Shown here: in pieces, positions 48,001 to 54,107 of the stretch
Numbering within the stretch: the first letter of the stretch is position 1
How the letters are laid out: the number at the start of each line of letters is the position of its first letter
Assembly (NCBI RefSeq): GCF_004114935.1
Contig: NZ_CP022221.1
Location: forward strand, 7,523,001-7,587,000
Origin: Bradyrhizobium zhanjiangense
GTDB lineage: Bacteria; Pseudomonadota; Alphaproteobacteria; Rhizobiales; Xanthobacteraceae
Direction: 5' to 3'
Length of the DNA stretch: 64,000 bases
Made by a program: the position numbers and the translations under genes
The notes under the pieces: model-generated
What the model saw: only the letters and a program-made list of their open reading frames with translations
Told to the model about the DNA's origin: nothing
Database searches by the model: none

Positions 48001-48898
48001 CTCTAACAATCCTAATGGCACCGCGGAAGATTTTGCGGGTCGCGCCGGCAATGACTCCATCGACGGTAAAGCTGGCTTTGACCGAGCGTTCTACAATAAC
48101 GATGGCTCGGCTTCAGGTATTCAAGTCGATCTGGCTTCGGGCGTGGTGACCGGCGACACTGCGATCGGAACGGATACCCTTCGATCGGTCGAAGCGATCC
48201 GCGGGACGGCCTTCGCCGACACCTATGTCGCGACCAATTTCGGCGTGTCCGGGCCGAATCTCGGCGATTTCGGTACTTTCAACGAGTTTGAGGGGATGGC
48301 GGGCAATGACACCATCACCGGCAACGGCAATACCCGCATTGCATTCTACAATGCCCTGGATGGGGTGACCGTCGATCTCGCCGCCGGCAACTCCCACGGG
48401 ACCGTCTCTGGTGATGCCGCAGGTACGGGGACAGATGCGTTCACCGGCGTGAATGCCGTCCGTGGTTCAGCCTTCGCTGACTTCATTTTCGGCGATGCCG
48501 GCAACAACACATTGGATGGGCAAGCTGGAAATGACGTGATCCAGGGGCGAGGAGGCGCCGACACGTTGATAGGAGGAGCGGGAAACGACCAATTCGTCTT
48601 CGCCGCGGTTTCCGACTCCACGGTAGCAAGCCATGATACGATCAGTGATTTCGTTCATGGTGCGGACCTCATCGACACCTCGGCGATCGCGGGAGTGACG
48701 AGCGTCCAGGGCCTGCTAAGCGGGAGCGCCCAAGTCGCCGCGCATAGTATCGCGTGGATTCAGAGCGGCGCGAATACGATTGTCTACGTCAACAGCTCGG
48801 GCGCTGCACAGAACCAAGGGTCGGCGGATATGGAAATTGTTTTGACCAGCGTTACGGCGAATACTTTGACCAATCAGGACTTTCTCTTCCAGATCTAA
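39083..48898 (+). CDS. Giant FecR / Ig-like / RTX repeat surface protein (about 3270 aa)
   Basis: A giant surface protein, probably a secreted adhesin. Residues about 111-250 form a FecR-type domain (GSASIVRNGVTIEANNGDVV; QVATPTAVIGIRGTAVLLNV). A Pro-rich linker follows, then twelve bacterial Ig-like domains in a near-identical array (518-1676), then RTX-type Ca-binding modules to the C-terminus: two copies of the super-module also found in the leftward giant, each ending in a classic RTX block (GNDRIDGRGGADTLTGGNGS). The last 80 residues (DTISDFVHGADLIDTSAIAG...) match RTX C-termini. The start is GTG at 39083 or, with GGGG seven bases upstream, TTG at 39095. There is no classical signal peptide, so type I secretion is likely. 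The transporter is not in this window. Confidence 0.93.
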   Translation: MGHYLNTPLNQNLDVAGSEVASESFSLPEPRPANALIIPDAHLLFSGEYARSGHDLIISDPNHRITIPNYFLGEKRSPLSSADGALLDARVVEALTGYQTFAQAGGNAAAGKVIGHVATITGSASIVRNGVTIEANNGDVVYQNDIVQTGSSSTLGLVLIDGSTFNLSANARFMLNELGYEGQSSASGTLVSLTSGANHSLFTLVQGAASFVAGQVAKTGDMQVATPTAVIGIRGTAVLLNVDAVDGQVSVSVADQQDGQVHSVQVFKCVPTNLLQGVCTAGDPIGIVTSDGPSMTITPTANFEVITQAVSKSPGQVAQEFNAFQQVLTTYDIGKQIAPDTPAPSDGKRGDVDTKSLQKFAGSPPPSPTEAPTTVVADDVKGQAGGGSITPTFAPLASITGGSASASKPLVPTLDTTQVIALVSLAPVTIANAGGPTNQGGQTISGTVDASLVGTTVTLYDTYNGVTTQIGKVTVGSGGVWSTAVTLAGDGDHSIVALDASANVSTSVPVVFTLDTTAPTVAITSAGGPVNQASQTITGTVGVADAGATVTVLDGTTAIGTATVQGNGSWSSTVTLNNGPNSLTARVSDAAGNTATSSAVVYTLSTTGPTVTEALVADTGTSVTDHVTANPALSGTGLANTVVHLTIDGVLSTATVTADAQGAWSFTPSGLADGPHTIVASQTDSFGNTGSASLGFTLDTTAPSGGTPDLTAGSDSGSSGTDNITSATSPSFTVALSPAAAIGDTVQLLLGGSPLAHPVTHVITAADVTAGSVSLTVTAGDLGADGAKQVTAQFSDAAGNSSTTASLSFTLDTTAPAVAITSAGGPVNQASQTITGTVDVADAGATVTILDGTTAIGTAIVQGNGSWSSTVTLNNGQNSLTARVSDAAGNTATSSAVVYTLSTTGPTVTETLVADTGTSATDHVTANPALSGTGLANTVVHLTIDGVLSTATATTDAQGAWSFTPSGLADGPHTIVASQIDPFGNTGSASLSFTLDTTAPTVAITSAGGPVNQASQTITGTVGIADAGATVTILDGTTAIGTATVQDNGSWSSTVTLNNGPNSLTARVSDAAGNTATSGAVVYTLSTTGPTMTEALVADTGTSATDHVTANPAVSGTGLANTVVHLTIDGVLSTATVTADAQGAWSFTPSGLADGPHTIVASQTDSFGNTGSASLGFTLDTTAPSGGTPDLTAGSDSGSSGTDNITSATSPSFTVALSPAAAIGDTVQLLLGGSPLAHPVTHVITAADVTAGSVSLTVTAGDLGADGAKQVTAQFSDAAGNSSTTASLSFTLDTTAPTVAITSAGGPVNQASQTITGTVGIADAGATVTILDGATAIGTATVQGNGSWSSTVTLNNGPNSLTARVSDAAGNTATSSAVVYTLSTTGPTVTETLVADTGTSATDHVTANPALNGTGLANTAVHFTIDGSPIAATVTADAQGAWSFTPSGLADGPHTIVASQSDSFGNTGSASLSFTLDTTAPGGGTPDLTAGSDSGSSGTDNITSATSPSFTVALSPAAAIGDTVQLLLGGSPLAHPVTHVITAADVTAGSVSLTVTAGDLGADGAKQVTAQFSDAAGNSSTTASLSFTLDTTAPAVAITSAGGPVNQASQTITGTVDVADAGATVTILDGTTAIGTAIVQGNGSWSSTVTLNNGQNSLTARVSDAAGNTATSSAVVYFVGVPGAILGDAGDNTLTGTAGNDVFQGFGGNDIFNGLSGVDRAAYVDATGGITADLTAGTVTGPGVGTDTLIGIEAIQGSNFADHYSAVGFSGNSGVPGTPIGFNSFEGMGGDDIITGTVNPSGESLTRISYVSATAAVVVDLAAGTANGDASVGNDTFTNVNSVIGSAFGDTLRGSDNPNGTFEQYDGRAGNDLIDGRGGYDFAIYNNDAATATGIAVNLATGTVTGDATIGTDTLRSVEAVRGTNFADTYDATGFSGTSTNAGSSGTFNNFEGMGGNDTIIGNGNTRIQYTQSSAGVTVDFLAGTAIGDASVGTDTFTGVNAVIGSMFADTFSGSGANENFMGLAGDDFIDGKGGFDTAQYANLTFTTGGISVHLAAGTVTGDASSGTDTLRSIEAIQGTNFIDTYDAINFGVTGAIDPATGLPYANVGNNGTFNQFEGMGGNDIITGNGNTRLIYANATGPVTITFSLNGWTSSTSGASGTVTGDGSVGTDTFSGVGSVSGSSFADTITGSNNPNNTSEDFSGRAGNDFIDGKGGFDRAFYNNDGTASGIQVDLASGVVTGDAAIGTDTLRSVEAIRGTAFADTYVATNFGASGPNLGDFGTFNEFEGMAGNDTITGNGNTRIAFYNALDGVTVDLAAGSSHGTASGDVAGTGIDTFTGVNAVRGSSFADVILGDANANTLDGRDGNDRIDGRGGADTLTGGNGSDTFVYADGGGADTITDFDRSQGDTIDLTGLSGIFTFADVQSKSTLSAGNTIINFGSGNTLTLMGVTSLQQSDFIFPNATNGTSGSDVLLGTSQADAIYGLAGNDRLQGFGGNDLLDGGADFDRAVYTDATGGISVNLAAGTASGPGVGTDTLVAIEAAIGSDFADTFNAAGFAGATGIPGTPVGFNEFEGRGGNDTILTAVNPLGAALTRVSYVSATAGVTVDIAAGTADGDGSVGHDTFVGSGIIAVWGSAFADTLFGSNNGFGTIEVFAGFAGNDVIDGRGGFDRVDYNNDPTTTSGITVNLAAGTLTGDATVGNDTLVSIEAVRGTNFADTYNASGFGNTSTNSGSLGTFNEFTGEGGNDIIIGNGNTRIGFNNATAGVVVDIAAGTATGDSSVGSDTFTGVNAIMGTMFIDSLSGSSTNETFTGLGGNDTIDGRGGFDTASYHNIYLSTGSVTIDMATGTATGDSSIGVDTLRSIEAIQGTNLADTYVATGYGLAGALNVGNNGTFNQFEGLGGDDSITGNGNTRLIYTNATGPVTITFGLNSWTSTTSGASGTVTGDGSVGTDTFSGVGSVSGSSFADTITGSNNPNGTAEDFAGRAGNDSIDGKAGFDRAFYNNDGSASGIQVDLASGVVTGDTAIGTDTLRSVEAIRGTAFADTYVATNFGVSGPNLGDFGTFNEFEGMAGNDTITGNGNTRIAFYNALDGVTVDLAAGNSHGTVSGDAAGTGTDAFTGVNAVRGSAFADFIFGDAGNNTLDGQAGNDVIQGRGGADTLIGGAGNDQFVFAAVSDSTVASHDTISDFVHGADLIDTSAIAGVTSVQGLLSGSAQVAAHSIAWIQSGANTIVYVNSSGAAQNQGSADMEIVLTSVTANTLTNQDFLFQI
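40634..44110 (+). repeat. Ig-like tandem array with near-identical DNA repeats
   Basis: Three domain types, A (about 90 aa, VAITSAGGPVNQASQTITGT), B (about 94 aa, ADTGTSATDHVTANPA) and C (about 113 aa, GGTPDLTAGSDSGSSGTDN), run in the order A-B-C-A-B-A-B-C-A-B-C-A. A units start at 40634, 41525, 42077, 42968 and 43859: spacings of exactly 891 (ABC) or 552 (AB) bases. The DNA of the C units is almost identical. Confidence 0.92.
44250..48560 (+). repeat. Two-copy super-module of about 2.35 kb in the rightward giant gene
   Basis: The DATGG-x-LAAG segment near 44255 recurs near 46622, and the IAFYNALDGVTVDLAAG segment near 45992 recurs near 48338, offsets of about 2350-2370 bases. Stretches inside (for example around 45487-45660 and 47827-48000) are nearly identical DNA. 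The same module is present three times in the leftward giant gene. Confidence 0.8.
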
Positions 48899-49433
48899 CG
48901 GCGCAATTCTTTGCTCCTCGGAGATCGAGGGCGTCCCGCTAATCTGAGCCCGGTCGTGACGCCGCTAGTCGATGCGCTGGATCGGTACGTCATCGTGCGC
49001 GCGGAGCCGCCCGCCCAAAAGCGTAAAAGGGACCGGGGATCAAGTCCCTGCTTTCAGGGAATTTTGCAGGGAAAAATGCCCGCCGCAGGGGCGCCACCGG
49101 GCATAAAAATGCGAAATGGGCGTTGAAATCGCAGGCATTGCGTCGCGATGCATTAAAATCGAAACAGGGAAATTCCGCTGATGATGAGGGAATGTGCTCG
49201 CGTCAAGCAGGCAAAACGTCTTGCCGCTCTTGCAGGGGGATTGGGTTGGCTCTGTGCCCCACGAGCGCGACCATGGCCGATATGCCGTCGGCAATGAAGC
49301 AAGACCACATCCCGAAGTGACAACGCTTCCGACGGGTCAAAAGCAGCGGCCCATGCGATCATGGATCGGCGACCGCTCTTCCGCCGAGAGCTGACACACG
49401 ACTACTTAGGCGCGTCGCAACGGCTCGCGCAAC
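48899..49433. other. Intergenic region after the rightward giant gene
   Basis: No supported gene. TCCCTG-CTTT-CAGGGA (49045-49060) followed by ATTTTG is a weak hairpin that could terminate the giant transcript. CAGGGA recurs at 49057 and 49076. Short frames reading FREFCREKCPPQGRHRA and ETGKFR recall dispersed repeats I associate with Bradyrhizobium genomes; I cannot confirm that here. Confidence 0.4.
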
Positions 49434-49853
49434 TCAATCTGAGTTGGTCGCTGTTGTTAGAGGCGAGACATCTCCCCGCCGTGGCCGCCATGGTTCGCAA
49501 GCAACCCCATCCCCATCGCGATCGTGGTGCTTCCAATAGCCTGGCTCTCCGCGCCTCGCGGGTGCTAGGCCGACCAAGCGGGCAAAATCACAGTTGGGGG
49601 CGGACGCGATGTGTTTGAGCGTGATCGTGACCGACCACGGGCTCGAAACAAGGAGCCAAATAGCCGGATATGCGGCCAAAATGGCAGCGGCTGCGATCAA
49701 TGCCGTGATGGCCCATCGCAGCTTAGTAGAGTGCAGCTTAGTGGTACGATCATGGCGCGCCGATACCGCGCGAAAACGACGCTGTAAGTTGCGCAAGCGC
49801 TGCTCCGGGCTAGAGCCGGGACGAACGGGATTGGGGGGAGGAAGGTACGACAT
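49434..49853 (-). CDS. Excalibur-domain membrane-anchored protein
   Basis: A 139-residue protein with a basic N-terminal cytoplasmic part (about 1-45), one membrane helix (WAITALIAAAAILAAYPAIW) and an extracytoplasmic excalibur domain near 85-125: NCDFARLVGLAPARRGEPGY then DRDGDGVACE. The D-x-D-x-D-G-x-x-C-E end is the calcium-binding signature of the family, with the two cysteines probably paired. Such proteins are often linked to envelope or surface functions or to nucleases. It lies alone between the giant gene and the phage-derived island, on the opposite strand to both. Confidence 0.88.
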   Translation of the reverse strand: MSYLPPPNPVRPGSSPEQRLRNLQRRFRAVSARHDRTTKLHSTKLRWAITALIAAAAILAAYPAIWLLVSSPWSVTITLKHIASAPNCDFARLVGLAPARRGEPGYWKHHDRDGDGVACEPWRPRRGDVSPLTTATNSD

Positions 49854-50486
49854 CGGCTAGCTTGGCCAAGCAAGCGACCGTAAGGACATGGAGAGTGCAC
49901 TCCATTCTGCCCGTTCTGCATAGCGCGGCGTCAGAAGGAGCCGCAGGCAAATGAAAGAAATTGGCGCCTCAGACGAGGGACCGGTGAGCCGAGGATGGCC
50001 GGCTTCAGGAGTTCGAAATGCCGGATGCTTCATGACGGAGGTGGCCAAAATGATCTAGAAACGACATGCATTGTAACACGAACTAGCGAGGAGGCGCCTG
50101 GGAGCGCGCTTTGCTTGTCTCGGATTGCAAAATGCTTGATTTGGATCGCCCCCAAGCCTCCATCCCGAACAGATGCACAATCTGCCTAGTTAGCGCCCGG
50201 CGCCTTCAGCGGACCACGCCCCATCTCACTCGCCGAGGTGGGCGACTCGCCCGTCTCAACTTTCTTTGACGCCGAGAAAGTCCGCGAGTCCCGCCTGATC
50301 GGTAGGCGCAAAATGCTGATCATGAGACCGTAGACTTACGGGTGTCATGCGGTCTGGCACCGGACCATATCGTTGAGCTGACGTTCTATTACCGAAAGTG
50401 CAATCGCCTCCGCCGATCTGTGTGCCATTCGCGCCGCTTGGCGCTGTTCGTAAACGGGGGCGACATTTGCAGCATGGAGTGCGCCA
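49854..50486. other. Intergenic region at the left edge of the phage-derived island
   Basis: About 630 bases with no convincing gene, tRNA or integrase remnant. Frames on both strands are short and lack motifs. If the island was inserted here, no attachment-site repeat is visible by eye. Confidence 0.45.
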
Positions 50487-50810
50487 ATGTACCGAAACAG
50501 AATGCCGCTCGAAGAGCTTGCTCTCGATCTGCTTTTTGAAGCCTTTGGTGAGCATCGATACAATCGGACGCCCGAGGAATATCAGCACCTAGCCTCGCTC
50601 ATCCCCCCTCTTAAGCAGGCCTCTTACCTGGTAAATCAAGGCCTCAAAAAGCTCAATGAACAGGGCGAACAGCGATCATTCTGCCGTTTCAAGCCTGGCG
50701 ATCTAAAACCTCGCTATGAGCCGTTTCCGAAGAAGATCTCGATTGAGACCCTTCGCAAGGCTCTCATCAATGCGGGCTTCAGAGACGCGAAATGGCGCAA
50801 GAAAACTTAA
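50487..50810 (+). CDS. Hypothetical protein at island start
   Basis: A 107-residue charged protein: LEELALDLLFEAFGEHRYNR, a helical middle (ASYLVNQGLKKLNEQGEQ) and ETLRKALINAGFRDAKWRKK at the end. It has no signal peptide. No family is recognised. The composition is coding-like and it lies on the same strand, 113 bases before the methyltransferase gene, so it may belong to the phage-derived block. Confidence 0.5.
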   Translation: MYRNRMPLEELALDLLFEAFGEHRYNRTPEEYQHLASLIPPLKQASYLVNQGLKKLNEQGEQRSFCRFKPGDLKPRYEPFPKKISIETLRKALINAGFRDAKWRKKT

Positions 50811-50894
50811 CTAACGGATTTTCCTAAGCTTTTATAAAATGTCGCTGCGCTCTACCGAATCGCGACTCGCGGCGGCCATTGTGGTGCATATGAA

Positions 50895-50919
50895 CTGCTC
50901 CTTCATCCACAAGGAGCAG
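50895..50919 (+). promoter_or_regulatory. Hairpin that can mask the ribosome binding site of the methyltransferase gene
   Basis: CTGCTCCTT (50895-50903) and AAGGAGCAG (50911-50919) are perfect 9-base arms around a seven-base loop. The right arm contains the AAGGAG Shine-Dalgarno, seven bases before the ATG at 50924. Folding would block ribosome access, so translation may be conditional. Confidence 0.7.
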
Positions 50920-50923
50920 CAAC

Positions 50924-52246
50924 ATGACGCTCGATCGAACGATTATGGAGGCCGTGAAGAAATTACGGCCTAACAGGCGTAACGCCCGCACTCATTCGAA
51001 AAAGCAAATCAAGCAGGTCGCGACCTCAATCATCAGGTTTGGGTGGACCTACCCCATTTTGGTCGATGAGGATCAGCAGATCATATGCGGGCACGCCCGT
51101 TGGGAAGCAGCCAAGGATCTCGGATTAAAGGAGGTCCCCGTCCTAGTCATGCGGGGTCTGAAGGAGGCTGAGAAGCGCGCACTGGCGCTCGCCGACAACA
51201 AGGTTCCCGCGAACGCAGGCTGGGATCGCAAGCTCCTCGCCGAAGAGCTCGGGGACCTCGCATCGCTGTTGCCGGACTGCAATCTCACCCTCGACATCAC
51301 CGGGTTTGCGCCGGCCGAAATCGACGGGCTGATGCTCGATTTCGGCAACTCAGAGCATGATTCAGCTGACGCGTCCTGCACGATCGGCGAGCAGCCCATC
51401 AGCTGCAGGGGCGAGCTGTGGCAGCTTGGTGCGCATCGCGCGCTGTGTGGCGATGCCTGCGATCAGAGCGATTGGGCGAGGCTGATGGGATCCGATCGGG
51501 CCAGCATGCTGATCGCGGACGCACCTTACAATGTGCAAATTTCCAAGACGCTCGGCCGCGGCAAGATCAAGCACCGCGAATTTTCGGTGGCCTCCGGTGA
51601 AATGTCGCCGCCCGAGTTTACCGATTTTCTCACGCGCTGGATGCGCCTGGCCGTCCAATTCTCGCACGACGGCTCACTGCACTTTGCGTTCGTCGACTGG
51701 CGCCACATTGGCGAAATGCATGCCGCGGGGCGCGCCGTCTTCGGTCCGCTGCAAAATCTGGTGGTCTGGAACAAAACCAATGCCGGCCAAGGCAGCTTCT
51801 ACCGCTCACAGCACGAGCTGATCTTCGTCTACAAGAACGGCGATGCGCCGCATCTCAACAACGTCGAGCTTGGCCGCCACGGCCGCAACCGCTCCAACGT
51901 CTGGACGTATACCGGCGTCAATACATTCCGCCAAGGCCGTCTTGCCGACCTTACACTTCATCCCACGGTCAAACCAGTCGCCTTGGTCGCGGACGCCATC
52001 AAGGATTGCACGCGTCGCGGCGACGTTGTGCTCGATCCATTCTTGGGGTCGGGCACCAGCCTGCTGGCGGCGGAGCGCGTCGGCCGCAAGGCCTATGGAA
52101 TGGAGATCGATCCATTATATGTCGATGCCGCAATCCGCCGTTGGCAGGACGTCACCAGGCGCGATGCGATTCTTGCCGCCACCGGACAGACGTTCGATGA
52201 GGTCACTGCTGAGCGTTCCGCCGCAAGTCCGGAGAGCAGCACATGA
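50924..52246 (+). CDS. ParB-N domain / site-specific DNA methyltransferase fusion
   Basis: A 440-residue phage-type protein. The N-terminal 100 residues are a ParB/Srx-like domain (LRPNRRNARTHSKKQI, GHARWEAAKDLGL, ALADNKVPANAGW). The rest is an N4/N6 methyltransferase with motif IV DAPYN at 199-203 and motif I DPFLGSGTSLLAAE at 371-384. The order IV then I marks the beta class. The catalytic motif is DAPY instead of the usual DPPY, so target base and activity need care. It overlaps the DUF5681 gene by four bases (ATGA), and terminase follows, a frequent phage grouping. A hairpin can mask its ribosome site. Confidence 0.92.
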   Translation: MTLDRTIMEAVKKLRPNRRNARTHSKKQIKQVATSIIRFGWTYPILVDEDQQIICGHARWEAAKDLGLKEVPVLVMRGLKEAEKRALALADNKVPANAGWDRKLLAEELGDLASLLPDCNLTLDITGFAPAEIDGLMLDFGNSEHDSADASCTIGEQPISCRGELWQLGAHRALCGDACDQSDWARLMGSDRASMLIADAPYNVQISKTLGRGKIKHREFSVASGEMSPPEFTDFLTRWMRLAVQFSHDGSLHFAFVDWRHIGEMHAAGRAVFGPLQNLVVWNKTNAGQGSFYRSQHELIFVYKNGDAPHLNNVELGRHGRNRSNVWTYTGVNTFRQGRLADLTLHPTVKPVALVADAIKDCTRRGDVVLDPFLGSGTSLLAAERVGRKAYGMEIDPLYVDAAIRRWQDVTRRDAILAATGQTFDEVTAERSAASPESST

Positions 52247-52677
52247 GCCGGCGCGAGCGATCAGGCCCGCACCGCGGCGGCACGGCGGGGGAAAATCATG
52301 GCGACGGTGTTGGTTACCGCCGTCCACCCCGCGAGCACCAGTTCAAGCCGGGGCAATCCGGTAACAAGAACGGCCGACCAAAGGGATCCAAAAACGAGGC
52401 GACCATCATCAACGAGCTTCTCAACCGAAAAATCGACATCCGTGAAAATGGAAGACTGCGCAAGATCACCGTGCTCGAAGGCATCCTGACCAGATTTGCG
52501 GAAGACGCGCTGAAGGGCAAGGACAAATCGGCCGCCTTCCTCCTCAATCGCAAGCAGTTGATCGAGTCCAGCGAACAGCCTGCAACGCCGCTGCTCGACA
52601 TCGACGATCGCAAGGTTCTGGAATTTTACGCCGCACAGCTTTGCGCGCAATTCAAGAAGCAAGGAGAATCCGAATGA
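52243..52677 (+). CDS. DUF5681-domain phage protein
   Basis: A 144-residue basic protein with the DUF5681 signature FKPGQSGNKNGRPKGSKNEA at about 33-52, followed by a helical region (ATIINELLNRKIDI, LTRFAEDALKGKDKSAAFLL). The family is common just before large terminase genes in alphaproteobacterial prophages, so a role in packaging (perhaps small-terminase-like) is likely but unproven. It overlaps the methyltransferase gene before it by four bases (ATGA) and the terminase gene after it by four (ATGA), which implies coupled translation. Confidence 0.85.
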   Translation: MSRRERSGPHRGGTAGENHGDGVGYRRPPREHQFKPGQSGNKNGRPKGSKNEATIINELLNRKIDIRENGRLRKITVLEGILTRFAEDALKGKDKSAAFLLNRKQLIESSEQPATPLLDIDDRKVLEFYAAQLCAQFKKQGESE

Positions 52678-54077
52678 CCACGCACGACTTTGCATTGTTC
52701 AGCGCCATCCTGCGCGCTGACTTCGTCAGCTTTGTCTACCGCTGCTTTCTCCACCTCAACCCCGGTGCTGAATTCCTGCCCAATTGGCATATTCAGGCAA
52801 TTGCCTATCAGCTCGAGCGTGTGCGCCGCGGCGAGCTGACGCGTTTAATTATCAACATGCCGCCGCGCTACCTCAAATCGATCACGGTTTCGGTGGCATT
52901 TTCGGCATTCCTGCTTGGGCTCGCACCTAGCCGCCGCATCATTGCCATCAGCTACGGCGATGAGCTCTCGGCCAAACATGCCAGCGACTTCCGTTCCATC
53001 GTGCATGCTGAGTGGTACCGCCGCGCGTTTCCGAACATGCGCATCGCGCGCAGCACCGAATCCGAGCTGATCACGACCCGACGTGGCTCGCGCAAAACGA
53101 CATCGGTTTCCGGGACGCTGACGGGGCTCGGCGGCGATCTGATCCTGATTGATGATCCGCAAAAGCCGGTTGATGCGCAATCGGAGGCGCGCAGAACCGG
53201 CATCAACCAGTGGGTGACGAATACGTTGATGTCGCGGCTCGACAACAAGCAGACCAGCGCGGTGATCTTGGTGATGCAGCGCGTTCATCTGGACGATCTA
53301 TCCGGTTTTCTGGCCAGTTCATCCGATGAGTGGGAGGTGCTCAGCCTGCCCGCGATCGCCGAGACCGACGCCGCGGTCCCGATCGGTCCCAACCAATTCC
53401 ATCTCAGGAAGGCCGGTGACGCGCTGCATCCGGCCCATGAATCGATCGAGATGTTGCGTAAGCTGCAGCAGACGCTCGGGCCCGACGTGTTTGCGGCGCA
53501 GTACCAGCAGGCGCCGGTTCCGGCCGGTGGGGCCATGATCAAGCGGGATTGGTTACGATATTACGACGATGCTCCTCCACGAGATGTGCTGGGCTGCCGC
53601 ATCATCCAGAGTTGGGATACGGCCGCCAAGAATGGTGCGCAAAATGACTGGTCGGTGTGTACAACCTGGCAGGTCGCGGACGGCAATTACTACCTGCTTG
53701 ATCTTGTTCGTGGTCGGTTCGAGTATCCCGTCCTCCGCGACACCGCACTCGAGCTCGCCAGGCGCTTCAAGCCCCACGAAATCCTGATCGAAGAAGCCTC
53801 CACCGGAATTGCGCTGGCCCAGGAGCTAGGCGATCACGCCGATTGCTTCGTCAATCCGATCAAGGTCGACCACGACAAGATCGGCCGCGTATACGTCCAG
53901 CAGGGCAAATTTGCCGCCGGACGGGTGTGGTTTCCAAGGAATGCGCCGTTCCTGGCCGAGCTCGAGATGGAGCTATTGACCTTCCCGCAGGGCCGTCACG
54001 ACGATCAGGTCGACAGCATCAGCCAGGCGCTTGCCTATGAGGACAATGGCTACGATTACACGTTCAGTTGGCTCTAA
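52674..54077 (+). CDS. Phage terminase large subunit
   Basis: The DNA-packaging motor with ATPase and nuclease parts, 467 residues, with AAGGAG upstream of the ATG at 52674. The Walker A-like motif NMPPRYLKS is at 61-69 and Walker B LILIDDP at 156-162. The RNase H-like nuclease domain begins with SWDTAAK (D315), has EEASTG in the middle and ends with HDDQVDS (D443/D444, D447). The length is normal and the residues needed for both activities are present. The stop codon is inside a perfect 15-base tandem duplication. No portal or capsid gene follows, which is unusual for an intact packaging module. Confidence 0.94.
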   Translation: MTTHDFALFSAILRADFVSFVYRCFLHLNPGAEFLPNWHIQAIAYQLERVRRGELTRLIINMPPRYLKSITVSVAFSAFLLGLAPSRRIIAISYGDELSAKHASDFRSIVHAEWYRRAFPNMRIARSTESELITTRRGSRKTTSVSGTLTGLGGDLILIDDPQKPVDAQSEARRTGINQWVTNTLMSRLDNKQTSAVILVMQRVHLDDLSGFLASSSDEWEVLSLPAIAETDAAVPIGPNQFHLRKAGDALHPAHESIEMLRKLQQTLGPDVFAAQYQQAPVPAGGAMIKRDWLRYYDDAPPRDVLGCRIIQSWDTAAKNGAQNDWSVCTTWQVADGNYYLLDLVRGRFEYPVLRDTALELARRFKPHEILIEEASTGIALAQELGDHADCFVNPIKVDHDKIGRVYVQQGKFAAGRVWFPRNAPFLAELEMELLTFPQGRHDDQVDSISQALAYEDNGYDYTFSWL

Positions 54078-54092
54078 TTCAGTTGGCTCTAA
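54063..54092. repeat. Perfect 15-base tandem duplication over the terminase stop
   Basis: TTCAGTTGGCTCTAA occurs at 54063-54077 and 54078-54092 with no spacer. The first copy ends with the terminase stop codon TAA. Confidence 0.9.
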
Positions 54093-54107
54093 TGAAGCGC
54101 GTTGCCG

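Noticed and set aside
49854-50486. Search for a tRNA or attachment site at the island edge
   Set aside because: No cloverleaf or T-loop consensus was found by eye on either strand, and no matching repeat at the right edge.
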